Numbered from the stretch's first letter, positions 10,324 to 17,306 are shown. The stretch is DNA of 54,721 bases from Streptosporangium nondiastaticum (GCF_003011965.1 NZ_PXWG01000037.1:1-54721); one strand, 5' to 3'. The notes: generated by a model not told the origin, from the sequence alone. Made by a program: numbers and translations.

Positions 10324-10337
10324 ATGGGGGCTGCACC

Positions 10338-10937
10338 ATGAGGCTGCCGAACACCGCACACACCACCCGCCCCTGGCGGATCCACGAGATCGCCTACGAC
10401 TTCCGCGTGGAGGACGTCTGGGCGCTCCCGACACCGGGCGGTCCGGACGACCTCGCACACCTGGTGAAGCAGGTCGCCGGCGCGACGGGACACTACGTCG
10501 ACTCCCCCGTGGGGCGCGCGCTCTTCGCGCTCCGCTGGAAGCTCGGAGCGCTGTTCGGCTGGGACGAGCCCGGCACCGGCGTGGGCGAGCGGCAGGCGGG
10601 ACTGCGCGACCGGCTGCCCGCCGACCTCCGCGAAGGCCCGCGAGGACCCGACTTCCGCAAGTTCACCTCCGTCTACCAGACGCACGACGAGTGGGCGGCC
10701 GAGATGTCCAACGGGACCTGCCGGGGGGTGATGCACCTCGGATGGGTCCCGGACGGGTCCGGGGGCTACCACGCCCGGATGGCGGTCCTGGTGAAACCGA
10801 ACGGCCTGTTCGGCGCCGCGTACATGGCGGGCATCAAGCTCTTCCGGTACACGGGGGTGTACCCGGCGCTGCTCCGGCAGATCGGACGCGAGTGGGAGGC
10901 GAGCGCCCACGAGAGGGCCGCGGACCGCGCCCGATGA
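10338..10937 (+). CDS. DUF2867 family protein
   Basis: This 199-residue soluble protein matches DUF2867, a SRPBCC/START-like ligand-binding fold that often follows NAD(P)-binding epimerase domains. Recognisable pieces are HEIAYDFRVEDVWALP near the start, GRALFALRWKLGALFGWD in the middle and the C-terminal LFRYTGVYPALLRQIGREW. Its function is unknown. It is driven from the divergent promoter controlled by twin TetR operators, so it probably responds to the same small molecule as the neighbouring repressor. Confidence 0.8.
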   Translation: MRLPNTAHTTRPWRIHEIAYDFRVEDVWALPTPGGPDDLAHLVKQVAGATGHYVDSPVGRALFALRWKLGALFGWDEPGTGVGERQAGLRDRLPADLREGPRGPDFRKFTSVYQTHDEWAAEMSNGTCRGVMHLGWVPDGSGGYHARMAVLVKPNGLFGAAYMAGIKLFRYTGVYPALLRQIGREWEASAHERAADRAR

Positions 10938-11062
10938 AGCCGCGCGGGCGGGGCCGCGGAAGCAGGCCGGGGGCGGGGCCGAAGGGCGGGGCCGAAGGGG
11001 CTGACGGGGCGATCCCGTAGGCTGGAGAGCTTGCCCCGCACCCCCGTTCGAAAGGCCTCCTC

Positions 11063-12274
11063 ATGCCCCTGGCGCTGCTGGCGCTCGCCGTCTCGGCCTT
11101 CGGCATAGGGACGACCGAGTTCGTGATGATGGGCCTCCTGCCCAACGTCGCCGACGACCTGGGGACCTCCGTCCCCACCGCCGGCTACCTCGTCTCCGCC
11201 TACGCCCTGGGCGTCGTCTTCGGCGCCCCGCTGCTCACCGCGCTCGGCTCGCGCATCCCCCGCAAGCGGATGCTGATCCTGCTCATGGGCGTCTTCACGC
11301 TCGGCAACCTGGCCTCGGCGCTCGCCCCCACCTTCGGGACGCTCGTCGCGGGCCGGGTCCTGGCCGGGCTGCCGCACGGCGCGTTCTTCGGCGTGGGGTC
11401 CGTCGTCGCCGCCCGCCTCGCGGGCGAGGGGCGGCAGGCGCGGGCCGTCGCCATGATGTTCCTCGGCCTCACCGTCGCCAACATCGTCGGCGTCCCGGCG
11501 GCGACGCTGCTGGGCCAGCACCTGGGGTGGCGCGCGACCTTCCTCGTCGTGACCGGCATCGGCCTCGCCGCCATGGCCGCCCTGGCCCGGCTCATCCCCG
11601 ACCTGCCGCACGAGCAGGGCGCGGGCCTGGGCCGCGAGCTGCGCGCGCTCGGCGGCCGCCAGGTGCTGCTCGGCCTGCTGACCACCGTCTTCGGCTTCGC
11701 CGGCGTCTTCGCCGTCTACAGCTACCTGTCGGCGATGGCCGTCGAGGTCACGGGCTTCTCCGAGACCTCCGTGACGTTCGTGCTGGCCCTGTTCGGCACA
11801 GGCATGACCCTGGGCGTCCTCGCCGCAGGCCCCCTCACCGACCGCGCCCTGCGCCCCACCCTCTACGGGGCGCTGGCCGGGCTCGCGGCGGTCCTGGTCC
11901 TCTTCGACTTCACGGTGCACGTGAAGTGGGCCGCACTGGCGACCGTGGTCCTGATCGGCGCCGCCGGCTCCATGACCAGCACCCCCCTCCAGATGCTGAT
12001 CATGAACAAGGCCAAGTCCGCCCCCACCCTCGCCGCCGCCTCCAACCACTCCGCGTTCAACCTCGCCAACGCGGGCGGCGCGTGGCTCGGCGGCATCGCC
12101 ATCTCCGCCGGCTGGGGCTGGACCTCCCCCACCCTCGTCGGCGCGGCCCTCGCCGCGTCCGGCCTGCTGTGCGCGGTGGTGTCCGGCGCGCTGGACCGCG
12201 ACGGCGCGGAGCCGTCGAAGATCGTCGCCGGCGCCGAGCCGAACCGGGCCCCGGCCCCGGACCGGGTGGGGTAG
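11063..12274 (+). CDS. DHA1-family MFS exporter (CmlR/AraJ-like)
   Basis: A 403-residue, 12-helix transporter. It begins with the characteristic ALAVSAFGIGTTEFVMMGLLP of the chloramphenicol/arabinose exporter group (CmlR, AraJ). Motif A is degenerate, reading LGSRIPRKRMLI between TM2 and TM3. TM5 carries IVGVPAATLLGQHLGWRATF. It is expected to export small hydrophobic compounds by proton antiport. ATG 11063 follows a GAAAGG ribosome site, and a TAGGCT -10-like hexamer lies at 11018-11023. The gene is followed by the PopR-controlled clpP3 promoter. Confidence 0.9.
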   Translation: MPLALLALAVSAFGIGTTEFVMMGLLPNVADDLGTSVPTAGYLVSAYALGVVFGAPLLTALGSRIPRKRMLILLMGVFTLGNLASALAPTFGTLVAGRVLAGLPHGAFFGVGSVVAARLAGEGRQARAVAMMFLGLTVANIVGVPAATLLGQHLGWRATFLVVTGIGLAAMAALARLIPDLPHEQGAGLGRELRALGGRQVLLGLLTTVFGFAGVFAVYSYLSAMAVEVTGFSETSVTFVLALFGTGMTLGVLAAGPLTDRALRPTLYGALAGLAAVLVLFDFTVHVKWAALATVVLIGAAGSMTSTPLQMLIMNKAKSAPTLAAASNHSAFNLANAGGAWLGGIAISAGWGWTSPTLVGAALAASGLLCAVVSGALDRDGAEPSKIVAGAEPNRAPAPDRVG

Positions 12275-12290
12275 GCACCCCGGACCGCAC

Positions 12291-12320
12291 TCTGCCGTCG
12301 GCGAATCTGCCGGGGGCAGA
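12291..12320. promoter_or_regulatory. Two PopR-type boxes in front of clpP3
   Basis: Box A is TCTGCC-GTC-GGCGAA (12291-12305). Box B is TCTGCC-GGG-GGCAGA (12306-12320), a perfect 6-3-6 palindrome. The boxes abut with centres 15 bp apart. They match, from memory, the TTCTGCC-N3-GGCAGAA element described for the PopR activator of the clpP3-clpP4 operon in Streptomyces lividans. A popR-like gene lies convergent to the operon. Confidence 0.75.
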
Positions 12321-12338
12321 GAAAGCTGTCACGGCGGC

Positions 12339-12390
12339 GCGGGCGGCCGGAGAGTGGTGGGACCGGAGCTCATCCGCTCCGGCCGCCCGC
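12339..12390 (+). promoter_or_regulatory. Alternative hairpins directly before the clpP3 ribosome site
   Basis: Arm 12339-12352 (GCGGGCGGCCGGAG) is fully complementary to 12377-12390, one base before AAGGAGG (12392-12398). A shorter 7-bp hairpin, 12363-12369 with 12376-12382, uses part of the same right arm, so the two folds exclude each other. Whether the region is in the transcript depends on the start site, which I cannot place. Confidence 0.5.
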
Positions 12391-12402
12391 CAAGGAGGCC
12401 CG

Positions 12403-13038
12403 ATGTCCCCACTCGCTCTCGAACCCCGCGCCGCCGACGGCGACCCCACCCCCACCCGCTTCGACGACCACCTCGCCTCGCTGCTCCTCTCGCAGCGCAT
12501 CGTCGTCCTCGGCACGGAGGTCAACGAGGTCTCCGCCAACCGCGTCTGCGCGCAGCTGCTCCTCCTCTCCGCCGAGGACCCCCGCACCGACATCGCCCTC
12601 TACATCAACAGCCCGGGCGGCTCCGTCACCGCCGGGCTCGCGATCTACGACACGATGCGGCTCATCCCCAACGACGTCTCCACCCTCGCCATGGGATTCG
12701 CCGCCAGCATGGGCCAGTTCCTCCTCACCGTCGGCACGGCCGGCAAGCGCTACGCCCTCCCCAACGCGCGGATCATGATGCACCAGCCGTCCGCCGGCAT
12801 CGGCGGCACCGCCGCCGACATCGCCATCCAGGCCGAGAACCTCGAATTCACGAAGAAGACCGTCGAGCGCCTCCTCTCCGAGCACACCGGCCAGACCCAC
12901 GAGACCATCTCCCGCGACAGCGACCGCGACCGGTGGTTCACCGCCCAGCAGGCCCTGGAGTACGGCATGGTCGACCGCGTCGTCACGTCCCTCGACGACG
13001 TCCGCCCGGCCGGCACGAAGCGACGCATCGGACTCTGA
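12403..13038 (+). CDS. clpP3: ATP-dependent Clp protease proteolytic subunit ClpP3
   Basis: This 211-residue serine protease subunit forms heptameric rings that degrade unfolded substrates delivered by ClpC or ClpX. The catalytic triad is complete: Ser102 in GFAASMGQ, His127 in IMMHQP, and Asp in the SDRDRWFTAQQA segment. The GG loop INSPGGSVTAG is intact. The start has an excellent AAGGAGG Shine-Dalgarno 4 nt upstream. The gene forms an operon with clpP4, 20 nt downstream. Assignment as ClpP3 rather than ClpP1/P2 rests on the pairing with an unusual ClpP4, the PopR boxes and the neighbouring popR. Confidence 0.9.
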   Translation: MSPLALEPRAADGDPTPTRFDDHLASLLLSQRIVVLGTEVNEVSANRVCAQLLLLSAEDPRTDIALYINSPGGSVTAGLAIYDTMRLIPNDVSTLAMGFAASMGQFLLTVGTAGKRYALPNARIMMHQPSAGIGGTAADIAIQAENLEFTKKTVERLLSEHTGQTHETISRDSDRDRWFTAQQALEYGMVDRVVTSLDDVRPAGTKRRIGL

Positions 13039-13058
13039 GGACCTGAGGACCTGACACC

Positions 13059-13667
13059 ATGAGCCAGTACACGATTCCCACCGTGGTCGAGCGCACCCCC
13101 AACGGAGAGCGCGCCTACGACGTCTTCAGCCGGCTGCTTTCCGAGCGCATCATCTTCCTCGGCACGGAAATCGACGACGGCGTCGCCAACGTCGTCATCG
13201 CCCAGCTCCTCCACCTCGAATCGTCCAGCCCGGACACCGAGATCGCCCTCTACATCAACTCGCCGGGCGGATCCTTCACTTCCCTCATGGCGATCTACGA
13301 CACGATGACGTTCGTCCGCGCCCCCATCTCCACCTTCTGCGTCGGCCAAGCCGCCTCCACCGCGGCCGTGCTCCTCGCCGGAGGCGACCCCGGGCGGCGC
13401 TTCGTCCTCGAACACGCCCGGATCCTGCTCGGGCAGCCGGCGAGCCGCGGTCAGCAGGGCACCGTCTCCGACCTCGCGCTCCAGGCCAAGGAGATGCTCC
13501 GGATCCGCTCGGAAGTGGAAGAGGTCCTCTCCCGGCACACCGGCCGCGACGTCGCGTCCCTCCGCGCGGACACGGACCGCGACAAGATCTTCACCGCGCA
13601 CGAGGCCGTCGCGTACGGGCTCGCCGACCAGGTCCTGACCCGGCGGATGCTGTCGGCCGCCGCCTGA
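13059..13667 (+). CDS. clpP4: Clp protease subunit ClpP4 lacking the catalytic histidine
   Basis: This 202-residue ClpP paralogue is encoded 20 nt after clpP3. The nucleophile Ser100 (GQAASTAA), the INSPGGS loop and the Asp segment TDRDKIFTAHEA are conserved. The position normally held by the catalytic His is Gly125: the segment reads ILLGQP (codon GGG at 13431-13433) where ClpP3 has IMMHQP. Without the histidine the serine should not be activated, so ClpP4 may be a structural or regulatory ring partner in a mixed ClpP3P4 tetradecamer. A clear hairpin terminator (13673-13707) follows. Confidence 0.9.
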   Translation: MSQYTIPTVVERTPNGERAYDVFSRLLSERIIFLGTEIDDGVANVVIAQLLHLESSSPDTEIALYINSPGGSFTSLMAIYDTMTFVRAPISTFCVGQAASTAAVLLAGGDPGRRFVLEHARILLGQPASRGQQGTVSDLALQAKEMLRIRSEVEEVLSRHTGRDVASLRADTDRDKIFTAHEAVAYGLADQVLTRRMLSAAA

Positions 13668-13672
13668 TGAAG

Positions 13673-13707
13673 AAGGCGGCCGCGCCACGGGGGTGTGCGG
13701 CCGCCTT
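13673..13707 (+). terminator. Terminator after clpP4
   Basis: AAGGCGGCCGC (13673-13683) pairs perfectly with 13697-13707 across a 13-nt loop. It is followed by the pyrimidine-rich TCCTTTGCC on the plus strand, which is close to a Rho-independent terminator and starts 6 nt after the clpP4 stop. The convergent popR gene ends at 13720. Confidence 0.75.
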
Positions 13708-13719
13708 TCCTTTGCCTTG

Positions 13720-14133
13720 TCAGGCCGCCAGGCGCACTTCGCCCTGCCGGGCGGGCTGCGCGTGCGCGGGCCGTACGGGGCCGTACGTACGGCTCGCCAG
13801 CCGGATGAGCTCCTGGTGCACGAGAACGAGGAGCTCGGCCAGGCTCAGGCCGAGCGCCTGCGCGGCGGCCGCGAGCACCTCGGACGACGCCTCCTTGCGC
13901 CCGCGCTCCACCTCGGAGAGGTACGGCATGGAGATCCGCCCGGCCTCGGCCACGTCCTTGAGCGTCCGCTTCTGCGCCAGCCGCTCGCGACGGAGCACGT
14001 CTCCGACGACGTCCCGCCAGAGGGGCTCCCTGGAGAGGGGCTCCCCGGCGGGGCGCTGGCGCAGGGGGATCACGTGGGCGGTGGCCGCGGCCGCATCAGC
14101 AGCGGCCGGCTTTGGCGCTTGGGTGGTCACCAC
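13720..14133 (-). CDS. popR: PopR-like XRE activator of the clpP3-clpP4 operon
   Basis: A 137-residue protein with a Cro/CI helix-turn-helix in the form shared by PopR and ClgR: DVVGDVLRRERLAQKRTLKDV, then ISMPYLSEVERGRKEASSEVL. It ends in RLAA. In S. lividans the two terminal alanines of PopR are needed for its degradation by ClpP1P2, so the factor builds up and activates clpP3-clpP4 when that protease fails. The C-terminal alanines, adjacency to clpP3P4 and the boxes at 12291-12320 support the same circuit. Start: GTG at 14133 or the adjacent GTG at 14130. A TAGGCT -10 (14137-14142 on this strand) implies a leaderless mRNA. Confidence 0.85.
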   Translation of the reverse strand: MVTTQAPKPAAADAAAATAHVIPLRQRPAGEPLSREPLWRDVVGDVLRRERLAQKRTLKDVAEAGRISMPYLSEVERGRKEASSEVLAAAAQALGLSLAELLVLVHQELIRLASRTYGPVRPAHAQPARQGEVRLAA

Positions 14134-14175
14134 TTCAGCCTAGAACGACGGCAAGGGTCGGGGGGTGTTGAGCGG

Positions 14176-14192
14176 TTCTGCCGCCCGCGAAA
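14176..14192. promoter_or_regulatory. Possible PopR half-site upstream of popR
   Basis: TTCTGCC at 14176-14182 is a full consensus half-site, followed at the correct 3-nt spacing by a degraded partner beginning CGCGAA. It lies about 45 bp upstream of the popR start, where it could serve autoregulation. One good half-site is weak evidence. Confidence 0.3.
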
Positions 14193-14197
14193 TCGGG

Positions 14198-14436
14198 GTG
14201 GGTTGAGGTCAAGACAGGCTGGCAGCAGGGGGAGGGTGGGGGGCTTGCGGTTGTCGGGTGTCCGGCGCCCGGTGGGTTGTCGGCCGCCGTACTCGTGCCG
14301 TCACGGATGGCACGTGCGTGAGGAGACCTTGCGCATGCGCTGTGGCTGAGGGGGAGCGGGCTGCTGCCGCGATGTGGTTTCTCCCGTCGTGGGCGTTCCA
14401 CTAGGCGCGCCGTAGTTCGTGGTTGCGCGGCCGGGT
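14198..14436 (+). repeat. Copy 1 of a ~240-bp non-coding inverted repeat element
   Basis: The plus strand from 14198 to 14436 is similar, by eye roughly 80 percent with small gaps, to the minus strand of 14709-14951. Shared landmarks in order are ACAGGCTGGCAGCAGG, GTCGGGTGTCC, CGCCCGGTGGG, GGCCGCCGTACTCG, GCCGTCACGGATG, GCGTGAGGAGACCT, GGGGAGCGGGCTGCTGCC, GCGATGTGG and CTAGGCGCGCC. No conserved reading frame with Streptomyces codon bias spans the element. This copy starts 65 bp upstream of popR. Confidence 0.8.
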
Positions 14437-14708
14437 GGCAGGCGGAGTGCGGCTGGGGTCAGTGAGGTGCGGACGGCCGCGTGGGGCTGGCGAGGTGGGC
14501 GGCCGACGCTCTCAGCCCACTTGTATGCCGCTCACGGCCGCAGGGCCGGGTGACTTCCGGCCCGGGAAGGCCACCGAGGCCCGTGAGGCGCGAACTGCCC
14601 GGTGAGGCTGTGAGGCGCCCAGACTGCTCCCCGGCGCACTCCTACGCCGCGCAGCCCCGCCCCACCGGTGAACTTCCGCGCCGAGAGGGCATCAACCCCC
14701 ACCATCCG
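14437..14708. other. Spacer between the two inverted element copies
   Basis: This 272-bp stretch has no convincing gene on either strand: open frames lack Streptomyces third-position bias and recognisable motifs. It holds only short local inverted repeats such as CGGCCGCAGGGCCG. I see no transposase remnant, tRNA or terminal repeat. Confidence 0.5.
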
Positions 14709-14951
14709 CATCCGGCCGCGCAGCCACGACGGTGGCGCGCCTAGCGAAGCGCCCACGACCGGCCCAGCCACATCGCGGCAGCAGCCCGCTCCCCATCAGC
14801 CCAGGCTGATGGGGAGGTCTCCTCACGCGCGTGCATCCGTGACGGCGCGAGTACGGCGGCCAGCCGCCCACCGGGCGACGGACACCCGACGGAGCCGCAC
14901 CCCCCACCCCTCCCCCCTGCTGCCAGCCTGTTCTGACCTGCAGTCAACCCA
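14709..14951 (-). repeat. Copy 2 of the ~240-bp non-coding inverted repeat element
   Basis: This is the inverted partner of 14198-14436. Read on the minus strand it starts at the last codons of the DUF397 gene and ends in a CTAGGCGCGCC block. It carries a local hairpin absent from copy 1: CCCCATCAG (14792-14800 region) pairs with CTGATGGGG across CCCAGG, where copy 1 reads TTGCGCATGCGCTG. The substitution of one loop sequence by another within a conserved frame suggests structured RNA or DNA. Confidence 0.8.
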
Positions 14952-15186
14952 CGGATGTAAAGGCAACGAAGTAGGCCCAGGCGTCGGCCGGAACGGCCAG
15001 TCGGGGGCCCTGCGGGCGCTTCGAGTCCCTTATGTGGACGATGTGTGGGAGGGCGGCCACTTCGACGCAGTCTCCTGCCGCCCCGCCGCTGTAGCTGGAC
15101 TTACTCCAGCAGAGAGCGACTTCGACGCACTCGCCCGCCGCACCACCGCTGTAACTCGACTTGAGCCATATGACTTCGGCGCTCAT
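14944..15186 (-). CDS. DUF397 protein with an internal duplication
   Basis: This 80-residue protein is of the DUF397 family, small Streptomyces partners of XRE/DUF5753 regulators (BldB/WhiJ-like pairs). The usual single motif W-KSSYS-G-CVEVA is present twice in tandem (residues about 7-24 and 27-44), followed by one copy of the rest of the domain (HIRDSKRPQGPRL and WAYFV). At DNA level the cores 15059-15102 and 15119-15162 match at 37 of 44 positions with a 60-bp period. Its ATG overlaps the stop of the XRE gene by 4 nt. DUF397 partners are thought to antagonise or modulate the XRE protein. Confidence 0.88.
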   Translation of the reverse strand: MSAEVIWLKSSYSGGAAGECVEVALCWSKSSYSGGAAGDCVEVAALPHIVHIRDSKRPQGPRLAVPADAWAYFVAFTSVG

Positions 15187-15995
15187 AGTTCCTCTGCCAA
15201 CTCCTTGATGAATCGTGCGGTTTCCTCGGGGCTCAGAGCATGGCGAGCGATCATTGTGTGCCGCTGGATGAGGGCAGCCACCTTCTCCGGGTTCGAGTGC
15301 ATCGAACTGGTCGTCTGGCCCTCCTCGTAGGCGAAATGCTCGTGCTCAGGCGTCTCGACCATTACGAACGGCCCGTCGAGCCCCGGATGCGACGCGTTGA
15401 AGGTCACTGCCTGGATGACGATGTTTCGCCGCTCGCCCATCTCCAGCAAGTGCACGAGCTGCCTCTTGTGAGCCTGGGGGGAGCCGAGCGTATTGCGCAG
15501 CGCAGGCTCCCCGATGAGGAAGGTGAACGCTTTGCTCTGGGTGGCGAGGATCGTTTGTCGATCCAGCCGGGCCTTAACTCGCTCCTCGATCGTCTCGTCG
15601 TCCACCGGCGGCCAATGCGTGCTGAACAGCGTGCGCATGGTCTCCTCCGTCTGGAGCAGACCCGGAATGAGCAGAGGCTGGTAGGAGTGAAGGGCGACCG
15701 CCGCGGCCTCGTGGCGCACGAAGTCCCGGGCGTAGGGGGCCGTCCGATCCGGCTGCAGGTAGTCCTGCGTCGCGATCAGCTTCCCCCGCGCTCCGCACAT
15801 CTCGTCCGCCACCCGGAGCAGTTGCGGCGTCGGCTTCCGACGGCCCTGCTCCATCGACTTGACCGTCTCCTCCCCGTACCCCGCCTCGCGCCCCAGTTCC
15901 TCGCGGGTGACGCCCGCCTCCGTCCTCCACAGCTTGACCTGGTTTCCGCAGAGCCGCCATGCCATCGGCGGCTGAGAGAGCACACTGTCGTTCAC
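15183..15995 (-). CDS. XRE/DUF5753 transcriptional regulator (WhiJ-like)
   Basis: This 270-residue protein starts at GTG 15995 (MNDSVLSQPPMAWR). The N-terminal helix-turn-helix covers residues about 16-75 (LGREAGYGEETVKSMEQGRR). A DUF5753 domain follows with hallmark blocks LLIPGLLQTEETMR, RLDRQ, EPALR and GLDGPFVMVE. It pairs with the DUF397 gene immediately downstream (ATGA overlap). Such pairs are numerous in Streptomyces and influence development and antibiotic production. The frame is open further upstream, but those codons are not typical and the GTG matches the usual family start. Confidence 0.9.
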   Translation of the reverse strand: MNDSVLSQPPMAWRLCGNQVKLWRTEAGVTREELGREAGYGEETVKSMEQGRRKPTPQLLRVADEMCGARGKLIATQDYLQPDRTAPYARDFVRHEAAAVALHSYQPLLIPGLLQTEETMRTLFSTHWPPVDDETIEERVKARLDRQTILATQSKAFTFLIGEPALRNTLGSPQAHKRQLVHLLEMGERRNIVIQAVTFNASHPGLDGPFVMVETPEHEHFAYEEGQTTSSMHSNPEKVAALIQRHTMIARHALSPEETARFIKELAEEL

Positions 15996-16116
15996 GGTTC
16001 CCGCCCCTTCCCGTACCTCGTCCGTATCAACGGACGCTACGGCGGACAAGGCCGGTACAAGCCGGGTTCGAACCCGCATCCCACGTGTGAGTGAACGATC
16101 GCTACGGTGGGGGGCC

Positions 16117-16542
16117 ATGGCCGCCCACCGCCGTCTCCCCGTCCCCGTCCCCGGCGTCCGTGCCCGCGTGACGTTGAACATCGGCGGCTGCGGACCGTAC
16201 GCGCACATCGTCGCGGACTTCGAGCCGCCGGGGCCCGGCGGCGGGGTGCTGGAGCTGATCAGCATCGTGCCGAAGCGGCGGCTGCCCAAGGCGATGCTTC
16301 CCGCGTTGCGGGAGGGGCTGTTGGAGGGGCTCGGCGGGGTGTCGGCGGCCGTGCTCGTCACGGACGGGAGCTTCGACGAGGTGAGCTCCTGGGACCTGGG
16401 GTACCGCATGGCCGGGCGGGAAGCGGGCCGGGCCGCGCTCATCGGGGCGGGTCTGCTGCCGCCCGAGGAGGCCGGGACGCTGCGGTGGACGACGTGGCCG
16501 GGGCAGCCTCGGCCGAAGCGTCGTCCGCGCCCATACGGGTGA
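16117..16542 (+). CDS. Stand-alone EF-G domain IV-like protein
   Basis: This 141-residue protein resembles domain IV of elongation factor G without any GTPase. The core GPYAHIVADFEPPGPGG, then LPKAMLPALREGLLEGL, then the loop TDGSFDEVSSWDLGYRMAG parallels the EF-G stretches GQYAKV...EP, IPKEYIPAVEKGI and YDGSYHEVDSSEMAFKIAG. In EF-G this domain reaches into the ribosomal A site. The free domain could bind the ribosome or merely share the fold. ATG 16117 lies 8 nt after a TACGGT -10 (16103-16108), consistent with a leaderless transcript divergent from the XRE gene. A GTG at 16087 in frame is the alternative. Confidence 0.6.
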   Translation: MAAHRRLPVPVPGVRARVTLNIGGCGPYAHIVADFEPPGPGGGVLELISIVPKRRLPKAMLPALREGLLEGLGGVSAAVLVTDGSFDEVSSWDLGYRMAGREAGRAALIGAGLLPPEEAGTLRWTTWPGQPRPKRRPRPYG

Positions 16543-16593
16543 GAACCCCCGTAACCCTCCCTTCCTCTCCCGCCCTTGCGGGAGTCTCAACGC

Positions 16594-17229
16594 ATGGACG
16601 CCGTACGGGTCGCACTGCTGAGGGAAGTGCTCGCCGGAACCGAGTGGTTGCAGGACACGCGCCGGTTCGCCGGGGCGTTGCGGGCCTCGGTGGCGCGGCG
16701 GCACGGCGGGTTGCTGCTCGTGGGGACGGAGGGGTACGAGCCCTGGCACCTCGCGGCGCATCTGGATGACGAGGCGGCCTGGTCGGGGCTGCCGGAGCTG
16801 TCGCCGACGCTCGTGCGGCACCGGGTCCCGCCGGGCGTCCCGGCGCACCTGTCGGTCGGCCTGGGCAGGCTGGAGGCGGCGCGGCGGGGCGAAACCCTCC
16901 TCGTGGTGACCGCGGACGAACCGGGGGACGGCCTGCTGGAGCGGGTGCACGACGCGCGGCGGGGCGGGGCGACCGTGCTGTCGCTGGACGGGGCGCCCGC
17001 GGAGGCGGGGGCGGAGTTGCGCGCGCTCGCGCACGACCAGCTCGCCGTGCCGCCGCCCGCGCCGTGTTCGACGAGGACGGAGCTGGATCTGGACACCGTG
17101 CAGCACCTGGTCAGCGCGGCCGCCGGGGAGAACGGGCTGCCCGCGCCGCGCGGCGGGCGGCGGCGGTTCCGGGACCGGCTGGCGCGGCTGGCCGATCAGC
17201 TGACGGCGCCGCCCCCGCCCCGCTGGTAA
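16594..17229 (+). CDS. Hypothetical protein, Rossmann-like
   Basis: I do not recognise a named family in this 211-residue protein. It has alternating hydrophobic strands and helices (GGLLLVGTEGYEPWHLAAHL, ETLLVVTADEP, GATVLSLDG) that recall SIS or other Rossmann-like folds. A charged, basic tail follows (GGRRRFRDRLARLADQL). No signal peptide or membrane segment is visible. It lies 51 nt after the EF-G-like gene on the same strand and may be cotranscribed. ATG 16594 follows GCGGGAG; an upstream in-frame start at 16576 is less likely. Confidence 0.65.
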   Translation: MDAVRVALLREVLAGTEWLQDTRRFAGALRASVARRHGGLLLVGTEGYEPWHLAAHLDDEAAWSGLPELSPTLVRHRVPPGVPAHLSVGLGRLEAARRGETLLVVTADEPGDGLLERVHDARRGGATVLSLDGAPAEAGAELRALAHDQLAVPPPAPCSTRTELDLDTVQHLVSAAAGENGLPAPRGGRRRFRDRLARLADQLTAPPPPRW

Positions 17230-17306
17230 GCCGTGAGCCGTAGGGGGAGGCCCCGGGTCGGAAAAGCGTTTGCTGCCGATCTTCCGCTTATGGACCATGG
17301 TCTTCC

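Noticed and set aside
14198..14951. Insertion sequence with terminal inverted repeats
   Set aside because: The arms are about 240 bp and imperfect, the 272-bp spacer holds no transposase, and no flanking target duplication is visible. A pair of non-coding element copies fits better.
14668..15330. Plus-strand reading frame across the second element copy, DUF397 and part of the XRE gene
   Set aside because: It is antisense to two well-supported genes and has no Streptomyces codon bias or motif.
16063..16076. CGGGTTCGAACCCG resembling a tRNA T-arm, a possible tRNA remnant or attachment site
   Set aside because: No acceptor, D or anticodon arms can be drawn around it and the stem is out of register for a T-arm. 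It is a simple palindrome in a divergent promoter region.
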